DNA from: Corynebacterium aquatimens
GTDB taxonomy: Bacteria > Actinomycetota > Actinomycetes > Mycobacteriales > Mycobacteriaceae
Length of the DNA stretch: 64,000 nt
Direction: 5' to 3'
NCBI RefSeq assembly: GCF_030408395.1
Contig: NZ_CP046980.1
Location: 1,550,001 to 1,614,000, forward strand
In this document: piece by piece, positions 19,601 through 27,900 of the stretch
Position numbering within the stretch: position 1 is the first letter of the stretch
Layout of the letters: every line of letters begins with the position of its first letter
Made by a program: the position numbers and the translations under genes
Notes under the pieces: model-generated
Told to the model about the DNA's origin: nothing
The model's database searches: none
Seen by the model: the letters and a program-made list of their open reading frames with translations, nothing else

Positions 19601-19880
19601 TATTTGCGGAAAAGACTCGAAGGAAGCACAGGCTCTAGAATCGCGACTTGAAGCATTGCTCATGGAATGGGTGGAATTTGCCCGGTTGAAACTCCAGCAA
19701 GGGCACATTCTTGAGTACGGCAAGATGGGTAAATCGACAGTGGATGACGATCAGGTTCTGTTACTGCCATCGGGCTCCTCGGAGGGTCCGGACAGATTCC
19801 AGAAAAAACCACCTTGGGAAACGCTCACGAGCTTGAGAGACGTTGATTCAGAAACCGTGATTGTACGGGAAGGACAGTAA
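16695..19880 (+). CDS. drmA: DrmA-like SF2 helicase; defence operon gene 3
   Basis: 1061 aa. Motif I FPTGGGKTEAY (Lys426), motif II as DELH (622-625, in QDELHLLSGPLGT), motif III AATATIRQ, motif V LATNMISVGLDIDRL and motif VI QATSRVGRR (~866-873). Between motifs I and II lies a four-Cys cluster (CPSC at 536-539 and CPNQAC ~25 residues on), a likely zinc ribbon. DELH in place of DEAH and the SVGLDIDRLG block, next to a DUF1998 gene, are how DISARM DrmA is recognised. The ATG at 16695 has AAGAGGTG upstream. DrmA with DrmB forms the core DISARM complex that loads on phage DNA; that function is by homology. Confidence 0.83.
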   Translation: MNLQPWYDARERLIDYVRNDLQGKDDERLETPPLDRFIVGILHPQRGAGGDLDAFAENDSETHGFVKTNGPSRSDFETDNDANLPNTTRPSSMGITVNVAPNDSTTITASFEATRYIEDENSLWQPEKIKFREVIDLQEIKRTNQVCKIEIPSGIEGLKALAIIRPTSFEVVRITLSLINTNEAKKGAKDPLCWFRPRIVLQLNHGTFTSGRPTYDFAHRDRELRALDFLYRHETNIAIGHGCSVSWQGKGSVTRVETTYFPSHEVPLADPSPGKPGDPYGEYDLRISQFAEACSYEPLKNLCAAYSRWIEEQAARLDSEKVSLHESEYQIGLETLANARVCHERIANGIRYLEDPESTDVRLAFRLMNLAMLEQRRNSSLDDIQAIAWRPFQIAFILMNIPALSDPDHGERNSVDLLWFPTGGGKTEAYLGCIAFSILLRRIRRPESGGVTAIMRYTLRLLTSDQFGRASKLVCALEKVRAQHLPDSRIPISLGMWVGQNTTPNTYKQVKEELSKATHGSYYSGKTPLTYQVQECPSCSARIELKHYSLTNDGLVIACPNQACFFRNGLPLYFVDEDVYEKRPSLIIGTVDKFAQMAWQPQVAQLLGIDEPESSPDLIVQDELHLLSGPLGTMVGHYETALDQSLKVATGHRPKVIAATATIRQAKEQIRAIFDRDSVQFPPAGLDPHDSYFSQSAKREDQGTRAYIGVLAPGTSQMTLLVRLYAALLQGASELEKPDDLIPETWNKVLDTYWTLLGYFNSLRVLGSANLLANSDIPDRIEVLAKRSGKSERLDPRDKLPAELTSRRNSGEIAATRIRMSKSYPDSQTPSIVLATNMISVGLDIDRLGLMVVAGQPQNSSEYIQATSRVGRRFPGLVFVAFNANRTRDVSHFESFEFFHRTLYSSVEATTATPFSPRARDRGAHGLLVSGTRLLFPELRAKDSAGEVERFEQEIRETVIHPSVERAKSICGKDSKEAQALESRLEALLMEWVEFARLKLQQGHILEYGKMGKSTVDDDQVLLLPSGSSEGPDRFQKKPPWETLTSLRDVDSETVIVREGQ

Positions 19881-19881
19881 G

Positions 19882-21672
19882 ATGCCCTACGGCAGAACCA
19901 GAAAAGGTGAGGGAAAGAGAATGGAGAACCTTACCTCGATCCGTCGAGCCCAGCTAATTAGCACTTACGGAATCGGATCGCTGCTCCCGGTTGAACACGA
20001 GAGTTTCATCGTTATGGGCCAAAACAGTTGGCCTCCAAAGTGGATTAACAAATACCACAACGGCAAACGATCAAATGCAATCCACGCAGATGAATTAGCA
20101 ACCGCTTTAGGGGTTAAGGACCTAATTCCTCCGCCGGCAGAAGACATCTTTCAGATCCCCGTTCGCCGGTTCCCGGAGATGTATGCATGCCCAATCTGCA
20201 AGCGTCTTGATTTCTGGACCGATTTGGCAAGAGATAGTTCTACCTACGGCAAGATGAACATCTGCGTGGATTGCAAGACGGAGAACGCGACCCTCATACC
20301 ATCGCGGTTCGTAGCTGTTTGCAAAGATGGACACATTCAAGATTTCCCCTACTACTCATGGGTTCACCGCGGCAGCAGCGGCGACTGCACGCCTAGAGAA
20401 TCTAAACTTTCGTTGCATACGCAAGCTACACATGACAGTCTCCAGGGACTAATAATCAAATGTACTTGCGGCGCAAAAAGGAGCATGGAGGGAGCACTAG
20501 GAAGAGCTCGGTTGGGAAATTGCCGGGGGAGATATCCGTGGCTCGACGATAAGGAGCCAGCTAATTGCGACAAGGAATTGATCGGCCTCCAAAGGGGTGC
20601 TGCTAATGTTTGGCAAAGCATTATACATTCGGCCATTACAGTGCCTGGTTCTTCAGAAGCTGGCCCAATAGCTAGTTTTCTGAACGAGAATCCCTGGATG
20701 TTGGCGTTGCCACCTGAGCGTCGCGACAAATTTATCCTGGATGAAGCCCAGAACAACGGCTTCGAACCAGAGGAGTTGAGCCGGGCAGTCGAGCAGAGAA
20801 CTAGTTCGAGCCCCAATGTCGAATCGTTGAAAGAATTGCGGAGCCGTGAGTACAAAGCCCTGCAAACCGAGTTATTAGACCAAGGTGGAAACTCCGAGTT
20901 TCTGTCGTTGCCTAAGGTCGCTGATTCGGATTTCAAAGACCGAACTAAGGTCTCATTAGTTTCAGATATTGCGCGCCTCAGAGAAGTTCGCGTTCTCTCA
21001 GGTTTCTATCGTGTGGAACTGAGTGAAGAGAACAGCTGGCAATCCACTGCTCTGCTTTCCAATAGGAAAGAAGACTGGCTACCTGCGATTGAAGCATGGG
21101 GAGAAGGAGTATTTTTTAAACTGGATGAGCAACTGGTTAGTGACTGGGAAACCAGACCGTGGCCCAACCAAAGATTTGAGCGAATCCTCTCTATCTCGCA
21201 AAACCCGCGTGCCTTGAAAGCTTCCGTGCGAATGGTTCTTTTGCACTCCTTGGCTCACATTCTGATTAATCAGCTCTCGCTAGTCGCTGGTTATACAGCT
21301 GCGTCAATCCGAGAACGACTCTATGCAGATGATGATCAGTGTGGTGTTCTCCTTTACACCGCGGGCTCAGATTCAGCGGGATCACTAGGTGGACTCTCGG
21401 CACTGTCTTCCCTACCCAAAGCGGAAGAGATTCTTCTCGGGGCACTCGAAACCGCACGATGGTGCAGTGCAGATCCAGTTTGCATCGAGTCCGGCCTCCG
21501 GGGCTTGGATAGCATGAATCTAGCGGCCTGTCATTACTGCATGCTCGTACCGGAAGTTTCTTGCGAGCATAACAACGTTCTTCTCGATCGAGCCATGCTC
21601 ATTGGCACCCCCGACGACCCTTCCAAGGGTTTTTTCTCCGATCTTTTTGAAATAGATATTCTTGACCGATGA
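19882..21672 (+). CDS. drmB: DUF1998-domain protein, DrmB-like; defence operon gene 4
   Basis: About 596 aa. Residues ~100-135 hold two CxxC pairs (CPIC 103-106, CVDC 128-131); a further KCTCG follows at ~195. The C-terminal ~130 residues form the DUF1998 module: LLHSLAHILINQLSLVAGY, VLLYTAGSDSAGSLGGL, WCSADPVC and a final AACHYCMLVPEVSCEHNN cysteine/histidine cluster. DUF1998 next to a DrmA-like helicase is the defining pair of DISARM. The ATG at 19882 is 1 nt after the previous stop with GGAAGGA upstream; ATG 19921, after GAGGGAAAGAG, is an alternative. It is probably the DrmA partner. Confidence 0.85.
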   Translation: MPYGRTRKGEGKRMENLTSIRRAQLISTYGIGSLLPVEHESFIVMGQNSWPPKWINKYHNGKRSNAIHADELATALGVKDLIPPPAEDIFQIPVRRFPEMYACPICKRLDFWTDLARDSSTYGKMNICVDCKTENATLIPSRFVAVCKDGHIQDFPYYSWVHRGSSGDCTPRESKLSLHTQATHDSLQGLIIKCTCGAKRSMEGALGRARLGNCRGRYPWLDDKEPANCDKELIGLQRGAANVWQSIIHSAITVPGSSEAGPIASFLNENPWMLALPPERRDKFILDEAQNNGFEPEELSRAVEQRTSSSPNVESLKELRSREYKALQTELLDQGGNSEFLSLPKVADSDFKDRTKVSLVSDIARLREVRVLSGFYRVELSEENSWQSTALLSNRKEDWLPAIEAWGEGVFFKLDEQLVSDWETRPWPNQRFERILSISQNPRALKASVRMVLLHSLAHILINQLSLVAGYTAASIRERLYADDDQCGVLLYTAGSDSAGSLGGLSALSSLPKAEEILLGALETARWCSADPVCIESGLRGLDSMNLAACHYCMLVPEVSCEHNNVLLDRAMLIGTPDDPSKGFFSDLFEIDILDR

Positions 21673-22724
21673 GCATAAACGTTGTGGATTTGTTCTCGGG
21701 CGCAGGAGGTATTAGTCAGGGATTCACAGAAGCAAGCGAACAATTCGCAATCGTCCGGGCAATCGATTCCGATTTGGACGCTGCGATGACGTTTGAACAG
21801 AATTTCCAATCCGCAAACGTTGTTCACGCCGATATCGAAGATTGGTTGCAAGATGCCAGAATCGAAAGCTGCGACGTAGTTGTGGGCGGGCCACCGTGCC
21901 AGGGCTTTTCCTCACTCGGAAAAATCGATGAAAAGAAGAACCGGCTATGGGAAAATTACGCTCGTTACGTCCGCGAATCTCAACCGTCGTATTTCGTGAT
22001 GGAAAATGTGCCCCAGTTTGCGAAATCCCCTCAGAAAGCGGTGTTCGAAACAGAGCTAAGTAACGGCCTCCTTAAGGACTACTCAGCCCGTACTTACCTC
22101 GTAAATTCAGCAGATTACGGAACACATCAGTTGCGCAGAAGGATGATAATTTTAGGAACTCGAAAGGATCGCGCAGTCTTGAGAATGCCGGCCCCATTGC
22201 TCTTCGAGGATGGGTTCTTGACAGTCCGTGACGCATTTAAAGATCTTCCCCCTTGCGTAACAGAAACTGATCTTCCAGACCGCTATACAGAGCGCCAAGG
22301 GGTTAAGAGGCCCGGCCCCTTTACAACGAAGGAGCTACATTTGACACGGCGTTACCAGGAAATATCGCTCCGACGTTTTAGCGAGATCCCACCGGGTGGT
22401 AACAGATTTGATCTACCTGATGAATTACTGGCCCCCTGTTGGCGAAAGCATACTTCAGGATCCGGAGACGTAATGGGTCGGCTCCATTGGGATCAACCGT
22501 CAGTTACTATTCGTACGGAGTTCAATAAACCCGAGAAAGGTCGTTATCTTCACCCCGAGGAGAACAGAGCAATTACTCATCACGAAGCTGCCCGCTTGAT
22601 GGGATTCCCTGATAACTACAAATGGGTCGGATCGAAAACATCGATTGCTCGTCAAATCGGTAACGCGGTTCCTATCCCCCTCGCGCGCTCAGTCGGGGTC
22701 TCAGTAGCTGCTCTTTTCGCTTAA
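21669..22724 (+). CDS. drmMII: C5-cytosine DNA methyltransferase, DrmMII-like; defence operon gene 5
   Basis: 351 aa with the ordered m5C motifs: I DLFSGAGGISQGF, IV GGPPCQGFSS with catalytic Cys77, VI VMENVPQF, VIII QLRRRMIILG, IX around TIRTEFNKPEKGRY and X ARQIGNAVPIPLA. The target-recognition stretch between VIII and IX (~residues 175-275) is short; specificity cannot be read. The start overlaps the drmB stop as ATGA. In class 2 DISARM a DrmMII enzyme marks host DNA as self; no restriction endonuclease gene is next to this one, which favours DISARM over an ordinary type II system. It is the last gene; the operon ends here. Confidence 0.93.
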   Translation: MSINVVDLFSGAGGISQGFTEASEQFAIVRAIDSDLDAAMTFEQNFQSANVVHADIEDWLQDARIESCDVVVGGPPCQGFSSLGKIDEKKNRLWENYARYVRESQPSYFVMENVPQFAKSPQKAVFETELSNGLLKDYSARTYLVNSADYGTHQLRRRMIILGTRKDRAVLRMPAPLLFEDGFLTVRDAFKDLPPCVTETDLPDRYTERQGVKRPGPFTTKELHLTRRYQEISLRRFSEIPPGGNRFDLPDELLAPCWRKHTSGSGDVMGRLHWDQPSVTIRTEFNKPEKGRYLHPEENRAITHHEAARLMGFPDNYKWVGSKTSIARQIGNAVPIPLARSVGVSVAALFA

Positions 22725-22888
22725 ATATATTTTCAGTTAGACACTGGCACCGGGGACATCTATTTTAAATTTGGTCGGCGCAGTTACTTCCCGAGGCCCC
22801 ATGTCGACGATCAATCCGCTTCGAATGGAAGCTGGACCGCCCCATGCCTGCCGTACTCTACGAGTAAGGTCGCGCCGTGGTTTAAGCA

Positions 22889-23530
22889 CTAACGAGGACG
22901 GCGCTCACACGCCTTGCCATCACCATCACGGTCCAGGTGCGGACCGTACCCCGGGTCACCGCGGTAGATCGGACCACCGGTTGCATCCCACACTGCACGG
23001 CAGTTCGGGTAGTGCTTAGCCGCCGGAGCCGGACGCGGCGCTGGCTGAGGAGCGGGCTTCGGTGCTGGACGCGGAGCCGGTGCCGGTGCCGGTGCCGGCG
23101 CAGGGCGCGGGGCCGGTGCAGCAGCAGGTCGCGGTGCGGGTGCAGGGGCTGGCGCCGGTGCCGGAGCAGGCGGTCCCGGAATGATTCCCGGAAGCGGGTT
23201 CGGAATCATACCGTTCTGGATAGCAAACAGTGCAGCTCCACCGATTGCGAGAATTGCAAAGGTAAGACCCAGGCCAACTCCGAGAGCGATCTTCTGTTCC
23301 TTCGAACTCGTAGCGTCTCCACCGGCGACAGGAGCAACCGGAGTGTCCGTCGATGTAGAAGAACTGCTAGACGGGGTCGGGGTTGAGGTCGAAGTACCCG
23401 TTTCGGCAGCGGTATTTTCCGAAACAGTTGCAGTGTCGCCCGCCCCTGGAGCGGCTGACACTTGAGGAACTACAAGGCTGGCCACGGTTAAACCGGATAC
23501 TACTGCCAGCGAAATCACAGTTTTGCGCAT
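22889..23530 (-). CDS. Exported membrane protein with Pro/Ala repeats and C-terminal Excalibur domain
   Basis: 213 aa from ATG 23530 (MRKTVISLAVV..., a clear signal peptide ending near VSA-AP). A Ser/Thr-rich stretch is followed by a TM helix (~95-118, VGLGLTFAILAIGGAALFAI), a long Pro-Ala repeat spacer with Arg/Lys, and a C-terminal Excalibur motif with DRDGDGKACE, a calcium-binding-like loop with flanking Cys (NCRAVW and ACE). The spacer looks built to cross the cell wall and place the domain outside. A longer upstream frame exists but lacks a signal. Its nearest relative in the window is the protein at 24809-25549. It converges on the right edge of the defence operon. Confidence 0.85.
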   Translation of the reverse strand: MRKTVISLAVVSGLTVASLVVPQVSAAPGAGDTATVSENTAAETGTSTSTPTPSSSSSTSTDTPVAPVAGGDATSSKEQKIALGVGLGLTFAILAIGGAALFAIQNGMIPNPLPGIIPGPPAPAPAPAPAPAPRPAAAPAPRPAPAPAPAPAPRPAPKPAPQPAPRPAPAAKHYPNCRAVWDATGGPIYRGDPGYGPHLDRDGDGKACERRPR

Positions 23531-23718
23531 GGATGAAAATCTAGTGGATCCGGAAAGTATCTTCAACCGCTTTCGGCTACATTTTTCTGCGCTCGGCCGC
23601 CCCTGCCAACGGCGCGCTTGGCAATGCGCCTCCCAACCCATAGCCTGCGCATGAATAGACGTGCGCGTCCCGGGCATCTAGTTTGGTTTAGGTTAGTGCA
23701 GCTACCTCCGGAGGACTT

Positions 23719-24783
23719 ATGTCGGCGATCAAGACGCTCAGTTTCTTCAACAACAAGGGCGGAGTGGGCAAGACAACCCTGTCGACGAATGTTGCCTACA
23801 ACTTCGCTATGAAAGGCGCCCGGGTCCTCTACGTCGACTGCGATCCGCAGTGTAACGCCACGCAGTTACTTCTCTCCGAAGAACAGACCGAAGAAATCTA
23901 CGACGACAACCTCAGCGCCGATGACACTGTCAAGGCATCTTTGAGCAAAACCGTCTACGGTCTCTTCATCCCCTTGCGCGAAGGTGAGCCCGAAATCGAA
24001 ACGGATGTACCGGTGTACAAATCCGATCGGTTCAAGATCGACGTCATGGCAGGTCACCCGCAGCTTTCGGAGATCGAGGACGTCATGTCTTCCGCATGGC
24101 AGACAGCCCTTGGTAGAGAAACCGCAGCATTCCGCCGCGTTCACTGGGCCGGCCAGCTGATCACTCACATGGAAGACAATGACCTGTACGACTACATCCT
24201 GTTCGATGTCGGTCCAAGTCTTGGTCCATTCAACCGAACTGTTCTCCTTGGCTGTGACGCGTTCGCTACACCGACAGCAACGGACCTCTTTAGCTACCAC
24301 GCATTCGGCAACCTCGCCAGGTGGTTCGACAAGTGGGTAGCCGAGTATTCCGAAATGTCGGAGTACAACGTTTCCCAATGGAAGTCCTTCTCCTCCAGCT
24401 ACGAGAAGAAGGCCCGCGTACTGCGGCTTGGCGGTCAAGGTGACCGCACCCTGCATTACCTGGGCTACACCACGCTGGAATACGTAAAGAAGAAGGCCAA
24501 CGGCAAGGAGCAACTCGTCGGCGCGTTTGAACGCTTCCGCGATAGGTTCGGCGACGAAGCTCGGCTTATCGGTCGAACCTTGGGACAACCAGATGAGCAG
24601 TACCTGCTGGGACATGTACCCCACATGCACTCCATGCCCGCGACTGCGCAGGACGTTCATGCTCCCATTGCGGAGCTCGTTTACGGCGATGGCATCAAAG
24701 GCAGCCAGGGCGCACAGCGTGATTCCTATGCGCAGAAGATTACGGAGATTTCCGATAACGTCTTTGCAAAACTCAACGCCTAG
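23719..24783 (+). CDS. Orphan ParA/Soj-like P-loop ATPase
   Basis: 354 aa. The deviant Walker A KGGVGKTT (13-20) with the signature Lys13, then VLYVDCDPQCNAT and a Walker B-like YDYILFDVGPSLG are the marks of the ParA/MinD superfamily. There is no parB-like gene next to it, so it is not a standard partition locus. It is longer than plasmid ParA (~250-320 aa), with an insertion around residues 200-265. Such orphan ParA proteins position cargo on the nucleoid or membrane. It is flanked on both sides by convergent or tail-to-tail Excalibur-domain genes, which may mean a common function, but this is only context. CCGGAGGA precedes the ATG. Confidence 0.88.
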   Translation: MSAIKTLSFFNNKGGVGKTTLSTNVAYNFAMKGARVLYVDCDPQCNATQLLLSEEQTEEIYDDNLSADDTVKASLSKTVYGLFIPLREGEPEIETDVPVYKSDRFKIDVMAGHPQLSEIEDVMSSAWQTALGRETAAFRRVHWAGQLITHMEDNDLYDYILFDVGPSLGPFNRTVLLGCDAFATPTATDLFSYHAFGNLARWFDKWVAEYSEMSEYNVSQWKSFSSSYEKKARVLRLGGQGDRTLHYLGYTTLEYVKKKANGKEQLVGAFERFRDRFGDEARLIGRTLGQPDEQYLLGHVPHMHSMPATAQDVHAPIAELVYGDGIKGSQGAQRDSYAQKITEISDNVFAKLNA

Positions 24784-24808
24784 TCCCTAAATAGCTGCCA
24801 GTAACCGA

Positions 24809-25549
24809 CTACTCGGGTTGTACTTCGCAGCCGACTCCGTCGTTGTCGCGGTCAAGGTGGGTGTCGTAGCCGGGTTCACCACTACGAATCGGGCGGCCGA
24901 GTTCATCCCACACTGCCTCGCAGTCTGGGTAGTAGGTATCGCCGGAACCGCTATTGCCGGGTGAGACTTGTTTGCGGCCGTGGGCTGGGTCCTCCCCTAC
25001 GTTTCCGCTGAGCGATGCGGGATCCGAGGATTCGCCTTCGATATTTTCATCGTCTTTGTACTGGAAGAACGCGGAGCAGAAGAACAACGCGCCGGCGATC
25101 AGAATGACGATCGGCCAGCGGCGTTTGAATTGCTCAGGCGGATCAATGGTGCCCATGCCGCGAAGAAGGTCCCTGTCCGTATCCGTGAGGTACTGACTGA
25201 CCGACTGCTGGGACTGTACCGCTTCCTCGTAGGTGTTCCACCGCTTGTCGTCCTGCCACAAGCAGAAGAACCACCATCCCGGGATCAAGATGAACGGGGT
25301 GCTGACAAGAAGGCCAGTCATGAAGAACGTGAGGTCGCCTTTTGCGATCGCGGCGAGGATCATCAACAGACCGAATGCGATGGAAACGTAGGCAATGACC
25401 TTAAGGATTGTGCTTGGCCGGGGGCGCTGCGGAACTGCAGGCGCTCCGTAATTCTGAGCAGCGTAGGGATCAGAGCCGCCGTAAGGATTGTTCTGTCCGT
25501 ACGGATTGTTGTTCCAGTACGGATCAGCATTCGGATCGAAACCGGTCAT
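24809..25549 (-). CDS. Membrane protein with C-terminal Excalibur domain
   Basis: 246 aa. Asn/Tyr/Gly-rich N-terminus (NNPYGQNNPYGG), three predicted TM segments (~50-70, ~75-98 and ~145-162), then an acidic linker and a C-terminal Excalibur motif with DRDNDGVGCE and Cys in DCEAVW. The last ~40 residues align closely with those of the protein ending at 22889. The ATG overlaps the TGA of the nucleoside hydrolase by 4 bp, so it is co-transcribed downstream of it. Function unknown; an extracellular calcium-binding role is inferred from the family. Confidence 0.83.
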   Translation of the reverse strand: MTGFDPNADPYWNNNPYGQNNPYGGSDPYAAQNYGAPAVPQRPRPSTILKVIAYVSIAFGLLMILAAIAKGDLTFFMTGLLVSTPFILIPGWWFFCLWQDDKRWNTYEEAVQSQQSVSQYLTDTDRDLLRGMGTIDPPEQFKRRWPIVILIAGALFFCSAFFQYKDDENIEGESSDPASLSGNVGEDPAHGRKQVSPGNSGSGDTYYPDCEAVWDELGRPIRSGEPGYDTHLDRDNDGVGCEVQPE

Positions 25550-26559
25550 GCTTGCACTTTACCGCGTCCAAAGCCCGCGTCCAGTGCTTCATAAAAGAGC
25601 TTTTTGGCCAGTTCAATGTCGACACCATGCACCACGTTGACGTTGGGTGCGGCTTCCCACTGATCGCGCCAATCCGCAGAAACAGTACCGCGCATTAGTT
25701 CGCTTTCGGTTTCAATGTCGATGGCGGTCATGACTTTCACATACGGCAGCGCATTCAAAGCGATCATGCACGTGAGTAAGTCGTGGATTTTTGACTGGTA
25801 ACCCTCGCCCTGAGATTCGTGGGATTGGTGGTAGAAGTTCAAGATCTCGTCGATGTGCTTAGCCAAGGGGGCGTCGGCAAGTTTCATACTGGTCAAGCTG
25901 TTGTCTTCCGCAGTGAAGACCATGCGTTCGGTCAGTTCGAGCGAACAGAGGGTCATGACAGGTCCGTCCCAAGCACCTTCGTTGACTACACCCGGCGGGT
26001 CGTCCAACACCACCTTCGCGGCATGGGGATCGACCCAAAAATTCCACTCCGCAGTGGGCGTCGTGTTGCCAGGGTGGTTAATTGCCCCACCCATGACGGT
26101 GACGTTGCGCAAGACCTGGTATTCGACAGGGTGCATCGCACGGAAGCGCGCGAGGTTCGTCATCGGGCCTGTGACTATCAACGCTAAGTCTTCCGTGCCC
26201 TCGGCAATCGCATCGCACCACACCTCGTCCCACTTCGGCAGTTCTCCCCCATCCGTCAGACGCACGCGGGGGTCCGCATTGACATACCCCAACCCCGTCG
26301 GACCATGTGTTTCAGGGGTTGTTACCAGGGGCACGCGAAGAGGGTCACTAGAGCCCGGGGCGATTGGCACCGTAGGATCGTCGATAAGCAATTGCTCCAT
26401 CACCCATGCGGCGTTGATGAAGCATTGGCCAGCTGTAGCGTTGCCGGCGGATGTGGTGACGCCGACGAGCTCATGCTCGCCGCTGCGATGTAGCGCGGCG
26501 AGGTAAGTGAGCGCGAGCGTGTCGTCGATGCCTGGATCGCAATCAATTAGTACGCGCAT
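25546..26559 (-). CDS. Inosine-uridine-preferring nucleoside hydrolase family protein
   Basis: 337 aa. The N-terminal DCDPGIDD (6-13) is the calcium-chelating signature of the IunH/Rih family, which splits the N-glycosidic bond of ribonucleosides. Further family blocks are LIVTGPMTNLARF and VMGGAINHPGNTTPTAEWNFWVDPHAA; the GN...AEWNF motif supplies a substrate-binding Asn. The gene overlaps the MFS transporter gene upstream by 17 bp and the Excalibur gene downstream by 4 bp, forming a three-gene operon. This suggests uptake of a nucleoside by the transporter and hydrolysis inside the cell; the base specificity is unknown. Confidence 0.92.
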   Translation of the reverse strand: MRVLIDCDPGIDDTLALTYLAALHRSGEHELVGVTTSAGNATAGQCFINAAWVMEQLLIDDPTVPIAPGSSDPLRVPLVTTPETHGPTGLGYVNADPRVRLTDGGELPKWDEVWCDAIAEGTEDLALIVTGPMTNLARFRAMHPVEYQVLRNVTVMGGAINHPGNTTPTAEWNFWVDPHAAKVVLDDPPGVVNEGAWDGPVMTLCSLELTERMVFTAEDNSLTSMKLADAPLAKHIDEILNFYHQSHESQGEGYQSKIHDLLTCMIALNALPYVKVMTAIDIETESELMRGTVSADWRDQWEAAPNVNVVHGVDIELAKKLFYEALDAGFGRGKVQA

Positions 26560-27787
26560 CCGTCACCTTAGCGTTCGTTTCTTTCGCGCCGAGCCACGCG
26601 ATGAACGCGATGAGACCGACGATTCCGCAGACGCCGAAGGCCACGCGGAAACCGTACGCCTCCGCAATCGCGCCCACGATAATGGGTCCAGCGATCTGAC
26701 CGGCGTCCATGGCCATCTGGAACACCGACAAGCTTTTGCCGCCTGAGCGATCGTTGCCAATGACATCCGCGAGCGTCGCTTGCTGGCTGGGCATGAGGAA
26801 ACCGCCGCCCACGCCCGCGATCGCGGAGAGAATGATGAGCGGCCAGAAGCATTCCGCGAAACCCATCATGCCGCTGAAAATCGCAATGATGGCCAGCCCG
26901 ATGAGCACCATTGGCTTGCGGCCGTAGGCGTCCGAAAGCCTCCCCGAAAATTGCAAGGTGATCGCGTTGCCGGCGGCGAACGCAGCAAGCGCGAGACCCG
27001 CGGCCGCGGCGCCATGCGTGAAGATGGTTGCAGCAAAGAGAGGAAGCACCGCTACGCGCACGCCCATGTTGATCCAGCCGTTAGCGAACGCACTCACCAA
27101 GGCGCTGCGGTAGGTGGGGTGCGCGAGAGCTTCAGAAAGCTCCATCGGGGGCTTGGCTTGCTTGTCCACGTCCTTGTCTGACTTGGGCAGTAGTGCCCAC
27201 ACGACGAGTGCGGCGAGCGCAACGGCGATGCCGTAGATGAAGAACGGCCAGCGCATGCCCAAAAACGACATCGCAGCGCCCACCACTGGGCCGATGATGT
27301 TGCCTAAAAGGAACGCCGTTGCATACGTCGAGGATGCGCGGCCACGGATCGCCGGCGGTGCAACCTTCACGATGAGTGCCTGGGCCGAGATAGTGAACAT
27401 AGTCGAACCGAAGCCCGCGAGCGCACGCAACGCTATGACGTGCCAATACTCCTGCGCGATGGCGACTAGCCCCGTGGTGACCGCCACGATGATCAACCCG
27501 GTGATGTACACCTTGCGCGAACCCAACTTGTCAACGAGCCGTCCCGCCCCCGGCGCACCCACCAAGCGGGAGGCCGAAAACACCGACACCACTGCCCCGG
27601 CGGCGGCCATAGAGACACCAAAACTCACCGCAAGCTGCGGGATGATCGGGGCGATCAGGCCATAACCAAGCGCAATGAGGAACGCCGCCGCAACCAATAC
27701 CCAGATCTCCCGGGGGATCTTCACACCCACCGCGGTAGAACCCGACTGGGGGTGGGTTTTAGTGGGTCTTTGTCCTGATTCCGCCAT
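26543..27787 (-). CDS. Major facilitator superfamily transporter
   Basis: 414 aa with about 12 hydrophobic segments in two halves. The first half carries the loop 2-3 motif as RLVDKLGSRKVYITG (MFS signature A type) and the second half its repeat as GRLSDAYGRKPMVLIG. A central cytoplasmic loop (~residues 195-215) is charged. It resembles drug:H+ antiporter-1 members in layout, but coupling to the nucleoside hydrolase (17-bp overlap) makes nucleoside or drug transport equally possible. First gene of its operon. Confidence 0.9.
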   Translation of the reverse strand: MAESGQRPTKTHPQSGSTAVGVKIPREIWVLVAAAFLIALGYGLIAPIIPQLAVSFGVSMAAAGAVVSVFSASRLVGAPGAGRLVDKLGSRKVYITGLIIVAVTTGLVAIAQEYWHVIALRALAGFGSTMFTISAQALIVKVAPPAIRGRASSTYATAFLLGNIIGPVVGAAMSFLGMRWPFFIYGIAVALAALVVWALLPKSDKDVDKQAKPPMELSEALAHPTYRSALVSAFANGWINMGVRVAVLPLFAATIFTHGAAAAGLALAAFAAGNAITLQFSGRLSDAYGRKPMVLIGLAIIAIFSGMMGFAECFWPLIILSAIAGVGGGFLMPSQQATLADVIGNDRSGGKSLSVFQMAMDAGQIAGPIIVGAIAEAYGFRVAFGVCGIVGLIAFIAWLGAKETNAKVTDARTN

Positions 27788-27900
27788 AACGTCTCACAGC
27801 GTAACCCTTAGCACCGAAAGCAGCGAATAAGAACAAATGCATCGAACACGTTTTCTAATTTGGGGTGTGGGTGTCCGGCGCGGGTTCTATCGTGCGAAGC

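Noticed and set aside
21669..22724. Stand-alone type II restriction-modification system
   Set aside because: No restriction endonuclease gene is adjacent; the methyltransferase overlaps drmB by 4 bp and completes a DISARM-like set.
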